In this document: positions 1 to 9,303 of the stretch, piece after piece
Position numbering within the stretch: the first letter of the stretch is position 1
Layout of the letters: every line of letters starts with the position of its first letter
Assembly: GCA_905221605.1 (NCBI GenBank)
Contig: CAJNDS010001122.1
Coordinates: 1-33,703, forward strand
Source: Symbiodinium natans
Taxonomy: Eukaryota > Sar > Dinophyceae > Suessiales > Symbiodiniaceae
DNA: 33,703 nt
Direction of reading: 5' to 3'
Notes under the pieces: generated by a model
Database searches by the model: none
What the model was told of the DNA's origin: nothing
What the model saw: only the letters and a program-made list of their open reading frames with translations
Made by a program: the position numbers and the translations under genes

Positions 1-2619
1 GGGGTAGCAGGTGGCGATCTCCCTGAACCTGACATGGAGGACATGGAGATTGATTGGTTGACGGATCATTATCTTCAGAAGTTAGGTGAAGGACCTGACT
101 GCCGCGCTGTGAGCAATCAAGCGGCGTCTTCCTTTGAGCTTAAGTTTGGAGGGAGTAGAATCTGTTGTCAGGTCCCCCAACAAGCTGTGTCAGAGACCTC
201 TGGTGAGCTGTTAGATCCCAAACTCCTCTATCTGTCCATGAAATTAGAACTAGAAGAATTGGAGTCGTTCAACGTTGGAGAAGTGGTGAGCGAGCGAGAA
301 GCGTATCGACTTGCTAAGGAGAGCGGAAGAAGAGTTCTTTCGAGCCGTTGGGTCAATACGGTTAAGAAGCCTGGTCTTTACCGCTCTAGACTTGTTGTCC
401 GCGATTTTGCCGCTATGGGCGGCGCCACGCTCGCTGAGGGGATCTATTCTCCTACCACCAGCCTGGAAGGGCTGAGGCTCCTACTTTCCGTTCTGTGTAG
501 AAAAGGGTCTGTGCTGTCCTGTGATGTTTCGGTAGCTTTCATGCACGCCGCTATTGCGCGGCCGGAGTTTGTGCAGCTTCCGAGTAACATAGGAAACGCA
601 AAGACTGGCGAAAGGGTCTTCTTGAAACTGTTTCGTGCCATGAACGGGCTTCGAAGTGCCCCGCTTTCTTGGTACAAGGAGCTGTCGGCGTACTTGGGAA
701 ACCAAGGATTCCAGCAGATCTTGGACCCTACAATCTTCCGCAAGAAAACCAAGAATGGTTTGGTGATTGTCCTCTTTTATGTTGACGATCTGTTAATTTG
801 GGCCGAGAACACCGCCGAAGCTCGAAAGGTGTATGAAGACCTGAAGAAACGCTACAAGCTTAAGCTAACAGGTGAGCTCTTGGAAGGAAAACCAGGTGAG
901 GTGTCTTTCTTGGGACGTAGGATCTTCCGGAAAAAGCCCGGAGAGCCCTGCGTATACTTTGGCTTGGACGCCAAGTACTTGAGGTCTTGCTGTGAGGAGT
1001 ACGGAATCACTAAGGTGGCGCCGAAGCTTCCACCATTAGAGCGGCGGTATGCTGACCTCATCAAGAAAGGACAGGACACACCTCTTACGCCAGAGGCGCA
1101 CGAGCGCTATAGGCGTACCTTGGGACGCCTAGCCTGGGCGTCGCTTTCAAGACCTGATTTGCAGTATGTATGCGGCTTTCTAGGACGCCACCAGTCAGCC
1201 CCAAATGAAGCAGCCGAAGCTTGCATGAGGGATGTTCTGAGGTGGGTGTCTGGTTTGCCGCATAAGGTCCAAGTGTTCCCCTCACGTAGAGAGCTTTTAG
1301 CCCCTGATGAGGACCGAGAGTCAGTGTCTTGTTTTGTGGACGCGTCTTGGGGTTTGAACTCTGTGAGTGGTGGAATTGTGACCTGGAACAACTGTTGCTT
1401 GAAGACGTTCAGTCGGAAACAGACGACCGTAGCTCTGTCATCGGCAGAAGCCGAGCTAGCAGCGCTGACTGAAATCGCAAGAGAGGGATTGTATATATCT
1501 CTGTTGGTGCAGACGATGGTGGAGGGGATGCCTTCTGACTCGGAGGAAGGCCGGTATCAGTTGCACGCGTACGGGGACTCTGAAAGCGCCCTGTCGATAG
1601 CGCAAATGAGTACCCTCCTTAGGAAAGTCCGCCACATAGAGTTGCGAGCGGCTTTTCTCCAACAACTAGTCGCCAAGGAAAGATTGACGCTGGAGTATAT
1701 ACCGGGGAAACTCAACCCCGCAGATGCTCTAACGAAATCCCCAACTGCGGAGAATTTGGTCAGTCTTTGTGAGGCAGCTGGCCTCATTAACGAGCCAGAA
1801 TCGTGGTCGTCGATCTCCGAAGAAAACGTCGAAGAAGTAAGAAATGAGCCCAATATCACTGAGGAAGTATCTTCGAACGCAGTAAGGTCCTCTCCGCTGG
1901 AGGTTCCGAGCTCTTGGATGGAAGCCGCGACGGCAGTGGCTAGAGGGACAGTGTCGCTCGTCGTTCTGGAGCTTTGCTGCGAAGAGTCGAGTGCTATAGC
2001 AAGAGCGTGTGCTCGAGAGAAAGGCATAGCGTACTTCGGAGTGACTCAGGAAATCAATCTTCTGAGTAAGAACACCTTTCTTGTTCTTGAAGAGATCTTA
2101 AGAGTCCTGAAGCAGGGAAAGGTCCGTGTCTTTGCGCATTTGTCTACGCTTTGCAGCTCAGGCTGCCCCTTGAGGTACCTGCGTTTCCGCAAGCGACGAG
2201 GTTTGGAACTTTGGCGGAAGACGCTAAAGATTCACAAGAGTTGCTGGAGACTTATAGGGAAGCTCTTCGGCCCCTATGCCTCTAACGAGGGTTTGCTGTT
2301 AACCCACGAATGGCCTGAAAGGTCCTCTTTGTGGAAGGAAACGGTATTTCTAGAAGTCTCTAAAAGCATTGGTCTAACGCAAGGATGTCTAGTAGATAGA
2401 TGCTGCTTCGAGAAGAAAGAGAAGACTTGGAAGAGATGGTGGTTCGCTTCTAATAGTGCTGCCTGTGTGTGGGAACTGTCTTCGTACGTTTGCGCAGGAA
2501 ACCACGAACACTCGAAGAGTGCGTCTCTGAAGGAGTCTGGGACCTACCCGGAAGAGCTTGGAAAGGCTCTTGTCAGGATTGGAAAGAAGATCCTGAAGCA
2601 GGAGGAAAGAAAGGACTGA
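1..2619 (+). CDS. Ty1/copia-like polyprotein, 3' part: RT, RNase H, C-terminal methyltransferase-like domain
   Basis: The frame is open from the first base, so the protein is cut by the window edge; the first Met is at position 34. Residues are counted from that Met. A copia-type reverse transcriptase spans about 95-400, with the catalytic YVDD at 249-252 (bases 778-789). A Ty1-type RNase H follows: FVDAS with Asp436, SSAEAE with Glu472/Glu474, YGDSES with Asp515, then the usual NPADALTKS tail. Residues about 640-800 form an extra domain: LELCC (645-649), STLCSS (704-709) and HEWP (758-761). The order and spacing resemble motifs I, IV and VI of a Rossmann cytosine methyltransferase, but the key residues are not canonical. 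No frameshift or internal stop is visible, so this copy may have been functional. Protease and integrase would lie upstream of the window. The RT/RNase H call is firm; the last domain is an inference. Confidence 0.93.
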   Translation, partial: GVAGGDLPEPDMEDMEIDWLTDHYLQKLGEGPDCRAVSNQAASSFELKFGGSRICCQVPQQAVSETSGELLDPKLLYLSMKLELEELESFNVGEVVSEREAYRLAKESGRRVLSSRWVNTVKKPGLYRSRLVVRDFAAMGGATLAEGIYSPTTSLEGLRLLLSVLCRKGSVLSCDVSVAFMHAAIARPEFVQLPSNIGNAKTGERVFLKLFRAMNGLRSAPLSWYKELSAYLGNQGFQQILDPTIFRKKTKNGLVIVLFYVDDLLIWAENTAEARKVYEDLKKRYKLKLTGELLEGKPGEVSFLGRRIFRKKPGEPCVYFGLDAKYLRSCCEEYGITKVAPKLPPLERRYADLIKKGQDTPLTPEAHERYRRTLGRLAWASLSRPDLQYVCGFLGRHQSAPNEAAEACMRDVLRWVSGLPHKVQVFPSRRELLAPDEDRESVSCFVDASWGLNSVSGGIVTWNNCCLKTFSRKQTTVALSSAEAELAALTEIAREGLYISLLVQTMVEGMPSDSEEGRYQLHAYGDSESALSIAQMSTLLRKVRHIELRAAFLQQLVAKERLTLEYIPGKLNPADALTKSPTAENLVSLCEAAGLINEPESWSSISEENVEEVRNEPNITEEVSSNAVRSSPLEVPSSWMEAATAVARGTVSLVVLELCCEESSAIARACAREKGIAYFGVTQEINLLSKNTFLVLEEILRVLKQGKVRVFAHLSTLCSSGCPLRYLRFRKRRGLELWRKTLKIHKSCWRLIGKLFGPYASNEGLLLTHEWPERSSLWKETVFLEVSKSIGLTQGCLVDRCCFEKKEKTWKRWWFASNSAACVWELSSYVCAGNHEHSKSASLKESGTYPEELGKALVRIGKKILKQEERKD

Positions 2620-2645
2620 AGGGAACTACCCAAGGACCATCTGTG

Positions 2646-2672
2646 CATGAGGGGGTGTGTAAAATTCACCTG
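2646..2672 (+). other. Polypurine tract and candidate 3' LTR start of the first copia element
   Basis: About 30 bases after the polyprotein stop, the run GAGGGGG is followed by TGTGTAAAATTC. A purine run followed by TG is the normal arrangement of a polypurine tract and 3' LTR start. If so, the LTR starts at 2656 or 2658 and is interrupted a few bases in by the LINE. The other end of the interruption would be 18336-18349, where the same 14-mer recurs followed by new sequence. This is inference: no second LTR copy is in the window to confirm it. Confidence 0.4.
2659..2672 (+). repeat. Junction 14-mer GTAAAATTCACCTG, copy 1 (left edge of LINE)
   Basis: First of six identical copies (2659, 11070, 13200, 15327, 15918, 18336). 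The base before and the base after vary, so exactly 14 bases are shared. It directly abuts the spliced-leader relic that starts the LINE. Best read as a target-site duplication or fixed insertion target. Confidence 0.85.
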
Positions 2673-2682
2673 TTGGCTCAAG
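2673..2682 (+). other. Spliced-leader relic TTGGCTCAAG at the LINE 5' end
   Basis: These ten bases equal the last ten of the dinoflagellate spliced leader, which ends TTTTGGCTCAAG. They start at the first base after the junction 14-mer. This is what is expected if the retrotransposed RNA was trans-spliced and its 5' end was lost during cDNA synthesis. A second GCTCA follows at 2690, then an AGGCA/TGCCT hairpin (2695-2707). Confidence 0.7.
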
Positions 2683-2923
2683 TTTTACTGCTCAAGGCAT
2701 TTTGCCTGTGTTGTGGTAGGGAGCTTTCTGTGAAACTGAGGCTTTTGTCCTGAACTCTGTGGGGTAACAGGCCTTTCCTCAAATCCCAGGTTGAGCCTCT
2801 CGAGCCATAGCATCTGAGCAGCAGAGGGGATTCGGCAAATCCACACACTTGTGGTGAGGCTTGGGTGTCCCAGCCTAACCCAGTGACTCGTGGTGTGGTG
2901 TTGTTCTTGAGTCAATTGCAGTC

Positions 2924-3865
2924 ATGCCACGCTCTCGAAGTTACACTGTCTGTCAGTTCTGCAATGACTCCTGGATTTACAACCACAAAATCAAGCACCG
3001 CCCGTTTTGCAGATGTGGGCAGCCATGGCCCTTGCAGCAAGTGAGCTACAGCCAGGACTCGTCTCCTGGGCAGCCCCAATGGTCCCCCAATCGGACTGTT
3101 TTTGCAAAGCCAACCAAGCCTGGGAAAACCCAGCCCCACAAGGGTTTTAAGGGTGCCCAGGTCCTTGGTGAGCATTGGGACTCCTTGCCTGATGCAGTAC
3201 AGAGTGTGCTCCGAAAGAATGGGTTGGCCCCATCGCAGCCCGCTGAACAAGAAGATCCGCTGATCAAACTGTTGCAGCAGCACAAGGATGCTTTGCCGGA
3301 CCAGATCAAGGCAGAGCTTGACAAGAGGGACCCTGAGCCTTTTGAAGTTGCCCTTGCTACCCAAGATGCTTTCAAGACTGCAGTGGGAAAGCTGAGGGAA
3401 TTGGGCAACAGGAAGCTGCTTTTGCAGCAACGCATTGACAATGCAAAGGCCGCATTCACGGCATTGCTTTCGCAGATGCAAAACTTGCAGGCGGAAATCA
3501 AGGAAGCTGAGCAGAAAGTTGAAAAAGTTGGGGGAGACTACCACGAGAAAGTCCTCAAGACTGACGACGAAGCCGACCCTATGGATGTGGAAGCTGTGTT
3601 GGGTCAGCTTGGTGTCCAGCTGACCCAGGAGCAGCAGGCTACTTGGAAAGCCATTCAAGCCGAGCATGCATCCAAGCGCCGCAAAGCCGAGGCTATGGAA
3701 TCTCCGCCAGGCCTTGGGCTAGGAGATATGCTGGGTGCTGGGGCTCCAACCAAGCCGCTGGTCTCCCCACAAAAGCTTGGCCCCGCTGAAAATCCCCATC
3801 AAAAGCATGAGAGAAGCCGTTCCCCCAAGGAGAGGGAAGGAAAGGATGGAGAATCTGAAAAGTAG
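2924..3865 (+). CDS. LINE ORF1: zinc-finger/coiled-coil nucleic-acid-binding protein
   Basis: A 313-residue protein starting at ATG 2924. The N-terminus has a compact metal-binding pattern: Cys10, Cys13, His21/His25, then Cys29-x-Cys31. Residues about 30-90 are Pro/Gln-rich. A Leu/Gln/Glu-rich heptad segment at about 148-205 looks like a coiled coil, as in ORF1 proteins that trimerise on element RNA. The C-terminus (about 275-313) is low-complexity and charged, rich in Ser, Arg, Lys and Glu. The frame ends at UAG 3863-3865, and the same frame continues open into ORF2. The role of chaperoning and packaging LINE RNA is inferred from position and layout, not from a recognised family. Confidence 0.75.
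   Translation: MPRSRSYTVCQFCNDSWIYNHKIKHRPFCRCGQPWPLQQVSYSQDSSPGQPQWSPNRTVFAKPTKPGKTQPHKGFKGAQVLGEHWDSLPDAVQSVLRKNGLAPSQPAEQEDPLIKLLQQHKDALPDQIKAELDKRDPEPFEVALATQDAFKTAVGKLRELGNRKLLLQQRIDNAKAAFTALLSQMQNLQAEIKEAEQKVEKVGGDYHEKVLKTDDEADPMDVEAVLGQLGVQLTQEQQATWKAIQAEHASKRRKAEAMESPPGLGLGDMLGAGAPTKPLVSPQKLGPAENPHQKHERSRSPKEREGKDGESEK
3863..3865 (+). promoter_or_regulatory. Single in-frame UAG between LINE ORF1 and ORF2 (candidate readthrough site)
   Basis: ORF1 and ORF2 are in the same frame. After UAG the next 34 codons up to 3968 have no stop and no ATG; the first in-frame ATG is at 4268. The local context is AAG UAG GAA AGG. Five bases downstream, GGGCC (3871-3875) can pair with GGCCC (3902-3906). 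This would fit UAG readthrough making an ORF1-ORF2 fusion. A point mutation in a once continuous frame, or reinitiation, would look the same. Confidence 0.55.
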
Positions 3866-6800
3866 GAAAGGGGCCGAACTGAGGAGGCTGGGATTGCTGC
3901 AGGCCCGCCACCTCGGTGTTATGGCCACACACCTGCGCAACTTGACTCTCCGACTGCGCCTGGGCTTTTGGGTGGCTCCTTTTCCCTTTGTTCGTTTCTT
4001 GCTTCCCAAGCCAACTGGTGCTCAGTTTTGATTTCGCAAGGTCAGGTGCTGTTTGACAAGTGGGTGCTGCAAGTGAGCGAGGATTTGCTTCCCGTTGACT
4101 TGAAGTCTTCTCACGATCTTTTAAACTGGTGTGAGGCAGTTTGTACCTTCCTTGCTCAGGACGAATGTGCATCTGACCTACTTAGGGTCCCTGGTGGCCC
4201 TCCTTTTGTGACAGGCCATCTTCGTGATGGTACGATTGGGAGTGCACTCGCTGCCGTTTTCCATGCAATGCCACTTCCGACCTTTACCGCTGAAACACCT
4301 ATCCTAGAAGAACCGGCTTGGGTGTTACCCGTCCGGACTGTTAAATGGTCTCCTGCAAGCAGGGCTGTGCCCTTGAAGACCACGGGCCCTTTGTTCTTTT
4401 CCCAATCCCTGTTTGATGATGGAGATACTGTTGTGTCCTCGCTGGACATTGTGGAGCCTTCGGTCAGGCCTAGAAGGCCGAAGACTGGCACCCCGACATC
4501 TCATCCCCGGCTGACCCGTCAGAAGAAAAGCAAGGAATGGATGGCTCTCCTTGATATTCTTGAGGCTAAACCAGTGATGGATATGCCGGCTAAGGAGGCT
4601 GAACTGCTCCAATGGATTGAGGACTTTGGGGAGCAGTACGAACAAGGATCTTTGGAGTGCTGGACCTTGAATAGGATATGCCAACTTCTGGAGCGGTCTA
4701 AAGATGACACCCTTGGAGTGATCGAGGCGATTGAGGCTGTTCTGGCTGGTTTCCGCAAACAGAATCCTGGTCCCAAGTCCCTCCTCATAGGTCAAGCCAA
4801 CATAACTTCGTACCGAAGCGAAGTGCGTACTTGGTTGCTGGACCGTGACGAATCCATCTGGCTGTTGCAAGAAACCCATGTCCCTGAATCAGGTACTAAA
4901 GCCCTGGTCAACAAATTCCAATCTGTTGGCAGACAAACATGGGTAGGGCCGGCCGCTCTGACCCAGGGAGGAAGCTCAGGAGGACTTCTCACTCTTGCAC
5001 CCTCGCATCGCAATGCTGCCACAGGCCCGGCCTTTATGTCTGAAGGCAAGGGGTTTGTTTCTGTTTCGATTCGATTTCAGGGCTGGGATCTCTTGTTAGT
5101 TAACTTGTATCTCCAGTCAGGAGTGGGCCCGACTGGTGGACTCAACCCGGAGATCCTTTCTCGTCTGGCAGCGGTCCTTGACCAAACCAGCACCCAGTGG
5201 CTGGTGCTTGGTGACTGGAATTGTTCCCCGTCCGAATTGCTCCGCCTAGGGTTTGTTTATAAAGTGAAGGGCCAGGTTGTCGCCCCTAATGGTCCTACCA
5301 TTAACACTGGAGGCACCTTGGATTATGCTGTTGCCTCCAAGAGGATGGCCCCATTGCTCTCCGTCTCGTCCTCTTGGGAAGTCCCATTCAAACCGCATTG
5401 CGCTGTGACGGTGGAGCTCAGGGTTGGGGTTGCAGATCTGCCTGTTCGTCAGCTCAAGGGCTTCCCGTTGGAACCCACTGCCCTCTGCCCGGACGAATTG
5501 TCCATGCCGGAAGTCCAACCTGGTGGCCTTTGGGATTGGTCCCGACCGATTGATTATGAATGGGCTTCTTTCACTGCTGGGGTGGAAGAACAACTCTTCT
5601 CTGTGCAGGCAGGTAGAGGGTGGAAGCTGGAGGTCTCTTTCTCGCCACTCGTGAAGACCACCAGCCCGGAAAAACTCTGGAAAGGGTCGAGCCCGGCTTT
5701 TTGGCAATCCTTCCTCACCTGGACCTCTAAAGCCCTGGGCACTAATCCTGACCCTAGAATCACCCCCCTCTTCGTGGAGGCGAAGAATCGCATACCTGAA
5801 TTCTGGTCTGAAATGGCCTCTTGTACTGCTCAGGCCTTGCAGGACCTCCTAGGTGCTCCTGACATGCAAAGCCATCACCTTGCACTTGAGATTATCGCAC
5901 ACCAGGGGCGATCAGCCTTGAAAGAGGCGGTGCGCAAGAGTGATGAAGCTTACTCGCAATGGTTGCAGGAAGCTTGCAAAGGGGGTATGCGAGGCCTGTA
6001 CAAGGCTTTGAAGTCTGAAGATTCCATCCCGGACAGGCCATACAGAAACATACCACTCGAAATTCGCCCGCACATCAGGCGGGCTCACTGGGCTGACGTG
6101 TGGCAGCCCATGCCTGGCAATGAGGTCAATCCCAATGTTGATTTTGATTGCCTCAGGGATGCTTCTGTAAGCCAAGCCAAAACCCTTCCTCCCATAACAG
6201 GTCCAATGGTGGCGAAGGTGATCAAACGAATGCCGACTAAAGCTATTGGTGCAGATGGGTGGAGTGTCCAGATGCTTAAATGTCTTGCCCCCTTGCAGCT
6301 TGAAAGATTGGCCCAATTCTTTAATACCTGGGAGGGTCAGGGTGCCTTCCCGACCCAGCTCTCGGTCGTTCTGGTTGCACTCATTAACAAGTCTGAGGAT
6401 GAGGAGCGCCCAATTGGACTGACGCCAGTCCCATACCGATTGTGGGCAAAGATACGTTGGCCTGTCTTTGAGAAATGGCTCCGGGAATATGCTGCCACCC
6501 AGGATTGGGACAGGGCAAAGAAGGGCCTTTCAAGTCTTGATGTTGCGTTGCGCCGTAAGCTGTCGCATGAAATTCTCCATCGGAAAAAGCGACATTCAGT
6601 GACAGTGCTTTTGGATTTAAAGGCCTTTTATGAAAATGTCCGACATGATAATTTCGTCAAGCAGGCCATTTCCCTCAAAGTTCCGCCGTTGATCCTGCAT
6701 GCAGCAATGTCGCTATACTCTGCTCAGCGCTTGATCAGTGCTGAACACTGTGTCTCTGGTCCGATCAAGCCCACCAAGGGCTTAGTTGCGGGCTGCCCAT

Positions 6801-9274
6801 TTGCGCCTGGCCTCAGCAAGATCCCTTTTGACGAGATCCTGCGCCCGGCATGGGTTTCTGGCCTTGCCAAAACCATTGATCTTTACATTGACGACACTAG
6901 CTTTGACACTGAGGCTGGTAACCCCCACACAGCAGCGCGCCGGGCGGTGCAATTGTATAAGGCTGTGGTAGGAGGTTTGACAGCTGCTGGCCTCCCAGTC
7001 AGCCTGGGCAAGACAGCTTTTGTATGCTCGTCTCCAAAAGTTGAAGCTGCCCTTAAAGAGTATCTTCCTGAATCTGATCAAATCAAGAATGCCGCGAAGG
7101 ACCTGGGGATTGATTGTACGGCTGGGCGTGGAAGGCGCATTCCGTTCCACCGTAAAAGGTTTGGGAAGGGCGTTAAGCGCAAGGCTAGGCTCTCGACCCT
7201 GCGTGTGAAATCGATGCCAGCTAGGGTCAGAGCCCTGAGGGCGGGGGTCCAAACTGTGGGCCTCTATGGCCATGAGGCAGTTGGGCTTGCGCCAAAGCGT
7301 ATGCATTGGTTGCGTGCTTCCTTCGCACATGAATTGGGGCGAATGTCTTTGGGCTCGGTTGACCTCACCATTGACCATGCGTGCCCTAAGCGGCCGGACC
7401 CGGCCTTTATTATCATTTCCCAGCATTTCAAGGCCATTCACAGGCTTCTGGGCTTCATTCCCGATAGCCAAAGGCAGCACTTTGATGATGTCTTGCCGGG
7501 TATGTGGCTTGAGTACTCACAGGTGGAGTACCCCTGGAAGCGCGCTGCAGGGCCGGTTGGGGCCCTCCTGTGTTACCTGCTTGACTTGGGTTGGACCCCG
7601 GTCAGTGCGGACACTTGGAAATGCCCTGAACAACCGCACAGCGTCACCACCAAGGTAGGCATGCACCACCTCCTTTGCTCCCTTTCTAAGGAAACAGATA
7701 GGTGGAGGCTCGCACGTATAGCCCAGCACGACATGCTTGAACCTCTGAGTGTGGGAATTGATTGGGCCCCCCTCAGAAAGCTTAGGAATAAGATGGCAGG
7801 CCAGGAGAGGTCAGGACTCATGGCTGTTTGGCAAGGAGCAATTCGTGCTGATCCTTGTGCCACTTGCCTGAGGTGCGGCTGTGCTGCTACCATGCAACAT
7901 GTCTTATGGGAGTGTGACTGGTGGCAAACCAACCTCCCGGAACCGGCTTCCTTTCCTAGATTCCGGCAAGAGTGGCCCATTTCGTCACTGTGGGCCAGGG
8001 GCCTGCTGCCGATTTCGCCTTACCCTGATGATGGGGAATGGGTACGAACTACTGGTGCCTGGTGTGATGGCCAGATCATTTGTGGCGAGGCGATATACTT
8101 TGCTACTGATGGCTCCCCGGGGAAATCCAAGGACCCCAGGTTCCATCGGTATACCTGGGCTGCGATTGCCTTTAAGCTTGAAGGGGATGAGCCCGTCACG
8201 ATCGCGACAGCTGTCGGCTCACTGCAATCTCCGCTATCGGTGTTCCGGGCGGAGGCAGCGGCTGTCAAGTTTGTAGCTGAGCATAGTGAAGGGAACGCCG
8301 ACCTCACCTTGGATTGCAAGGGCATCCTGCCCAGAGTGAATGGTACACCTTCCATCCAGTCTGCCGACCTCTTCGACCCCATTCGACTGCATGCACAGAG
8401 ACTCAGCCTTAACTGGGTACCCTCGCATTTAACGGAAGAACAATTCCGAGCAAAGTTTGGTGCTAACCAACTTTGGAGGCGACGTGCTAACGAAATTGTG
8501 GACCAGCTTGTTGGCACGGCTGCCGAAGCTCGTAGGGACCTGAACTTTGAATCCCAAATTAAAAAGCGTGATGCAGTTGCCATTCAGGTTAACACCTTAC
8601 TGGCCAGGAGAGCTGCAGCTCTCCTTTCGTATGACAAGGACCAAGGACCGCTGGTTCAGTGGCCTGACAAAGAGCAACGAAAGCTCCGCCAAAAGCCCAG
8701 GGTCAGGGATTCGGGTGTCCTGAAAAATTCTAAGCTCCCCAAAATCAAAGGTCCTAACAAAAGGGAACAGATTGAAGGCCTTCTTGCTGGTACACAGAAC
8801 TTGGGGCACACCTGGGTAGAGGGTTGTAGGCTTCCTTCCAACCTTTCAGCGCGGTGCTCGAGGTGTGAGCTATACATCCAGCAGACTGAGCCCCTCCCTA
8901 CCTTTTCCCTTAAGAGCAAGCACCCTTGCCTAGGTGTTCAGGCGGACCCTCCTCCTTGGGATCCCCACCCTGATCATGTGTGGGTTAATTTAGGTAAGTC
9001 CTGGGTTTGCTCAAAGTGTGACAAGATGGTCAAAGTTGGTGTCCGCAAAATCCCGACCTGGATTGTAGCGCCTTGCAGGCCCACCAAAAGTAAGGTTGCT
9101 ACTGCTAGCTCCAAAAAAGCAAAGGAGGTGACTGACACTGGGGTTCAAAGTGTTCGGGCCTTTTTTGTGTCGTCCTCCAGTCAGGAACCTTCACCTAAAA
9201 TTTCTGTTCCCAAGCCTAAGCCAAAACCCAAAGCGAAGCAGTCTGGGCTCAAGCAAGCTAAGATTGCCTTTTAG
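3866..9274 (+). CDS. LINE ORF2: APE-like endonuclease, reverse transcriptase, RNase H, zinc fingers
   Basis: About 1,800 codons, open from the UAG at 3863. A unique region is followed by an APE-type endonuclease (about 4780-5430): GQANI, LLQETHV (Glu near 4871), LVLGDWN (near 5210), LDYAVAS and a terminal PHCAV. The last replaces the usual SDH but keeps His. The RT (about 6220-7100) has LLDLKAFYENV (motif A, near 6610), GLVAGCPFAPG (near 6780) and LYIDD (6881-6895). A CCHC-like cluster lies near 7855-7915. RNase H (about 8090-8520) shows FATDGS, FRAEAA, LTLDCKG and PSH, with ANEIVDQ at the end. The C-terminus has two H-x-W-V...C-x2-C modules (from about 8806 and 8977) and a Lys/Pro tail. It should nick the target and copy LINE RNA by target-primed reverse transcription. 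The true N-terminus depends on readthrough. Confidence 0.92.
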   Translation, partial: ERGRTEEAGIAAGPPPRCYGHTPAQLDSPTAPGLLGGSFSLCSFLASQANWCSVLISQGQVLFDKWVLQVSEDLLPVDLKSSHDLLNWCEAVCTFLAQDECASDLLRVPGGPPFVTGHLRDGTIGSALAAVFHAMPLPTFTAETPILEEPAWVLPVRTVKWSPASRAVPLKTTGPLFFSQSLFDDGDTVVSSLDIVEPSVRPRRPKTGTPTSHPRLTRQKKSKEWMALLDILEAKPVMDMPAKEAELLQWIEDFGEQYEQGSLECWTLNRICQLLERSKDDTLGVIEAIEAVLAGFRKQNPGPKSLLIGQANITSYRSEVRTWLLDRDESIWLLQETHVPESGTKALVNKFQSVGRQTWVGPAALTQGGSSGGLLTLAPSHRNAATGPAFMSEGKGFVSVSIRFQGWDLLLVNLYLQSGVGPTGGLNPEILSRLAAVLDQTSTQWLVLGDWNCSPSELLRLGFVYKVKGQVVAPNGPTINTGGTLDYAVASKRMAPLLSVSSSWEVPFKPHCAVTVELRVGVADLPVRQLKGFPLEPTALCPDELSMPEVQPGGLWDWSRPIDYEWASFTAGVEEQLFSVQAGRGWKLEVSFSPLVKTTSPEKLWKGSSPAFWQSFLTWTSKALGTNPDPRITPLFVEAKNRIPEFWSEMASCTAQALQDLLGAPDMQSHHLALEIIAHQGRSALKEAVRKSDEAYSQWLQEACKGGMRGLYKALKSEDSIPDRPYRNIPLEIRPHIRRAHWADVWQPMPGNEVNPNVDFDCLRDASVSQAKTLPPITGPMVAKVIKRMPTKAIGADGWSVQMLKCLAPLQLERLAQFFNTWEGQGAFPTQLSVVLVALINKSEDEERPIGLTPVPYRLWAKIRWPVFEKWLREYAATQDWDRAKKGLSSLDVALRRKLSHEILHRKKRHSVTVLLDLKAFYENVRHDNFVKQAISLKVPPLILHAAMSLYSAQRLISAEHCVSGPIKPTKGLVAGCPFAPGLSKIPFDEILRPAWVSGLAKTIDLYIDDTSFDTEAGNPHTAARRAVQLYKAVVGGLTAAGLPVSLGKTAFVCSSPKVEAALKEYLPESDQIKNAAKDLGIDCTAGRGRRIPFHRKRFGKGVKRKARLSTLRVKSMPARVRALRAGVQTVGLYGHEAVGLAPKRMHWLRASFAHELGRMSLGSVDLTIDHACPKRPDPAFIIISQHFKAIHRLLGFIPDSQRQHFDDVLPGMWLEYSQVEYPWKRAAGPVGALLCYLLDLGWTPVSADTWKCPEQPHSVTTKVGMHHLLCSLSKETDRWRLARIAQHDMLEPLSVGIDWAPLRKLRNKMAGQERSGLMAVWQGAIRADPCATCLRCGCAATMQHVLWECDWWQTNLPEPASFPRFRQEWPISSLWARGLLPISPYPDDGEWVRTTGAWCDGQIICGEAIYFATDGSPGKSKDPRFHRYTWAAIAFKLEGDEPVTIATAVGSLQSPLSVFRAEAAAVKFVAEHSEGNADLTLDCKGILPRVNGTPSIQSADLFDPIRLHAQRLSLNWVPSHLTEEQFRAKFGANQLWRRRANEIVDQLVGTAAEARRDLNFESQIKKRDAVAIQVNTLLARRAAALLSYDKDQGPLVQWPDKEQRKLRQKPRVRDSGVLKNSKLPKIKGPNKREQIEGLLAGTQNLGHTWVEGCRLPSNLSARCSRCELYIQQTEPLPTFSLKSKHPCLGVQADPPPWDPHPDHVWVNLGKSWVCSKCDKMVKVGVRKIPTWIVAPCRPTKSKVATASSKKAKEVTDTGVQSVRAFFVSSSSQEPSPKISVPKPKPKPKAKQSGLKQAKIAF

Positions 9275-9303
9275 CACGCTGCCGCTAAGACTGCCTCCTG
9301 AGT

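Noticed and set aside
9140-9274. PCNA-binding (PIP-box-like) motifs near the ORF2 C-terminus (QSVRAFF, QAKIAF)
   Set aside because: The spacing does not fit Q-x2-(I/L/M)-x2-(F/Y)(F/Y) in either case.
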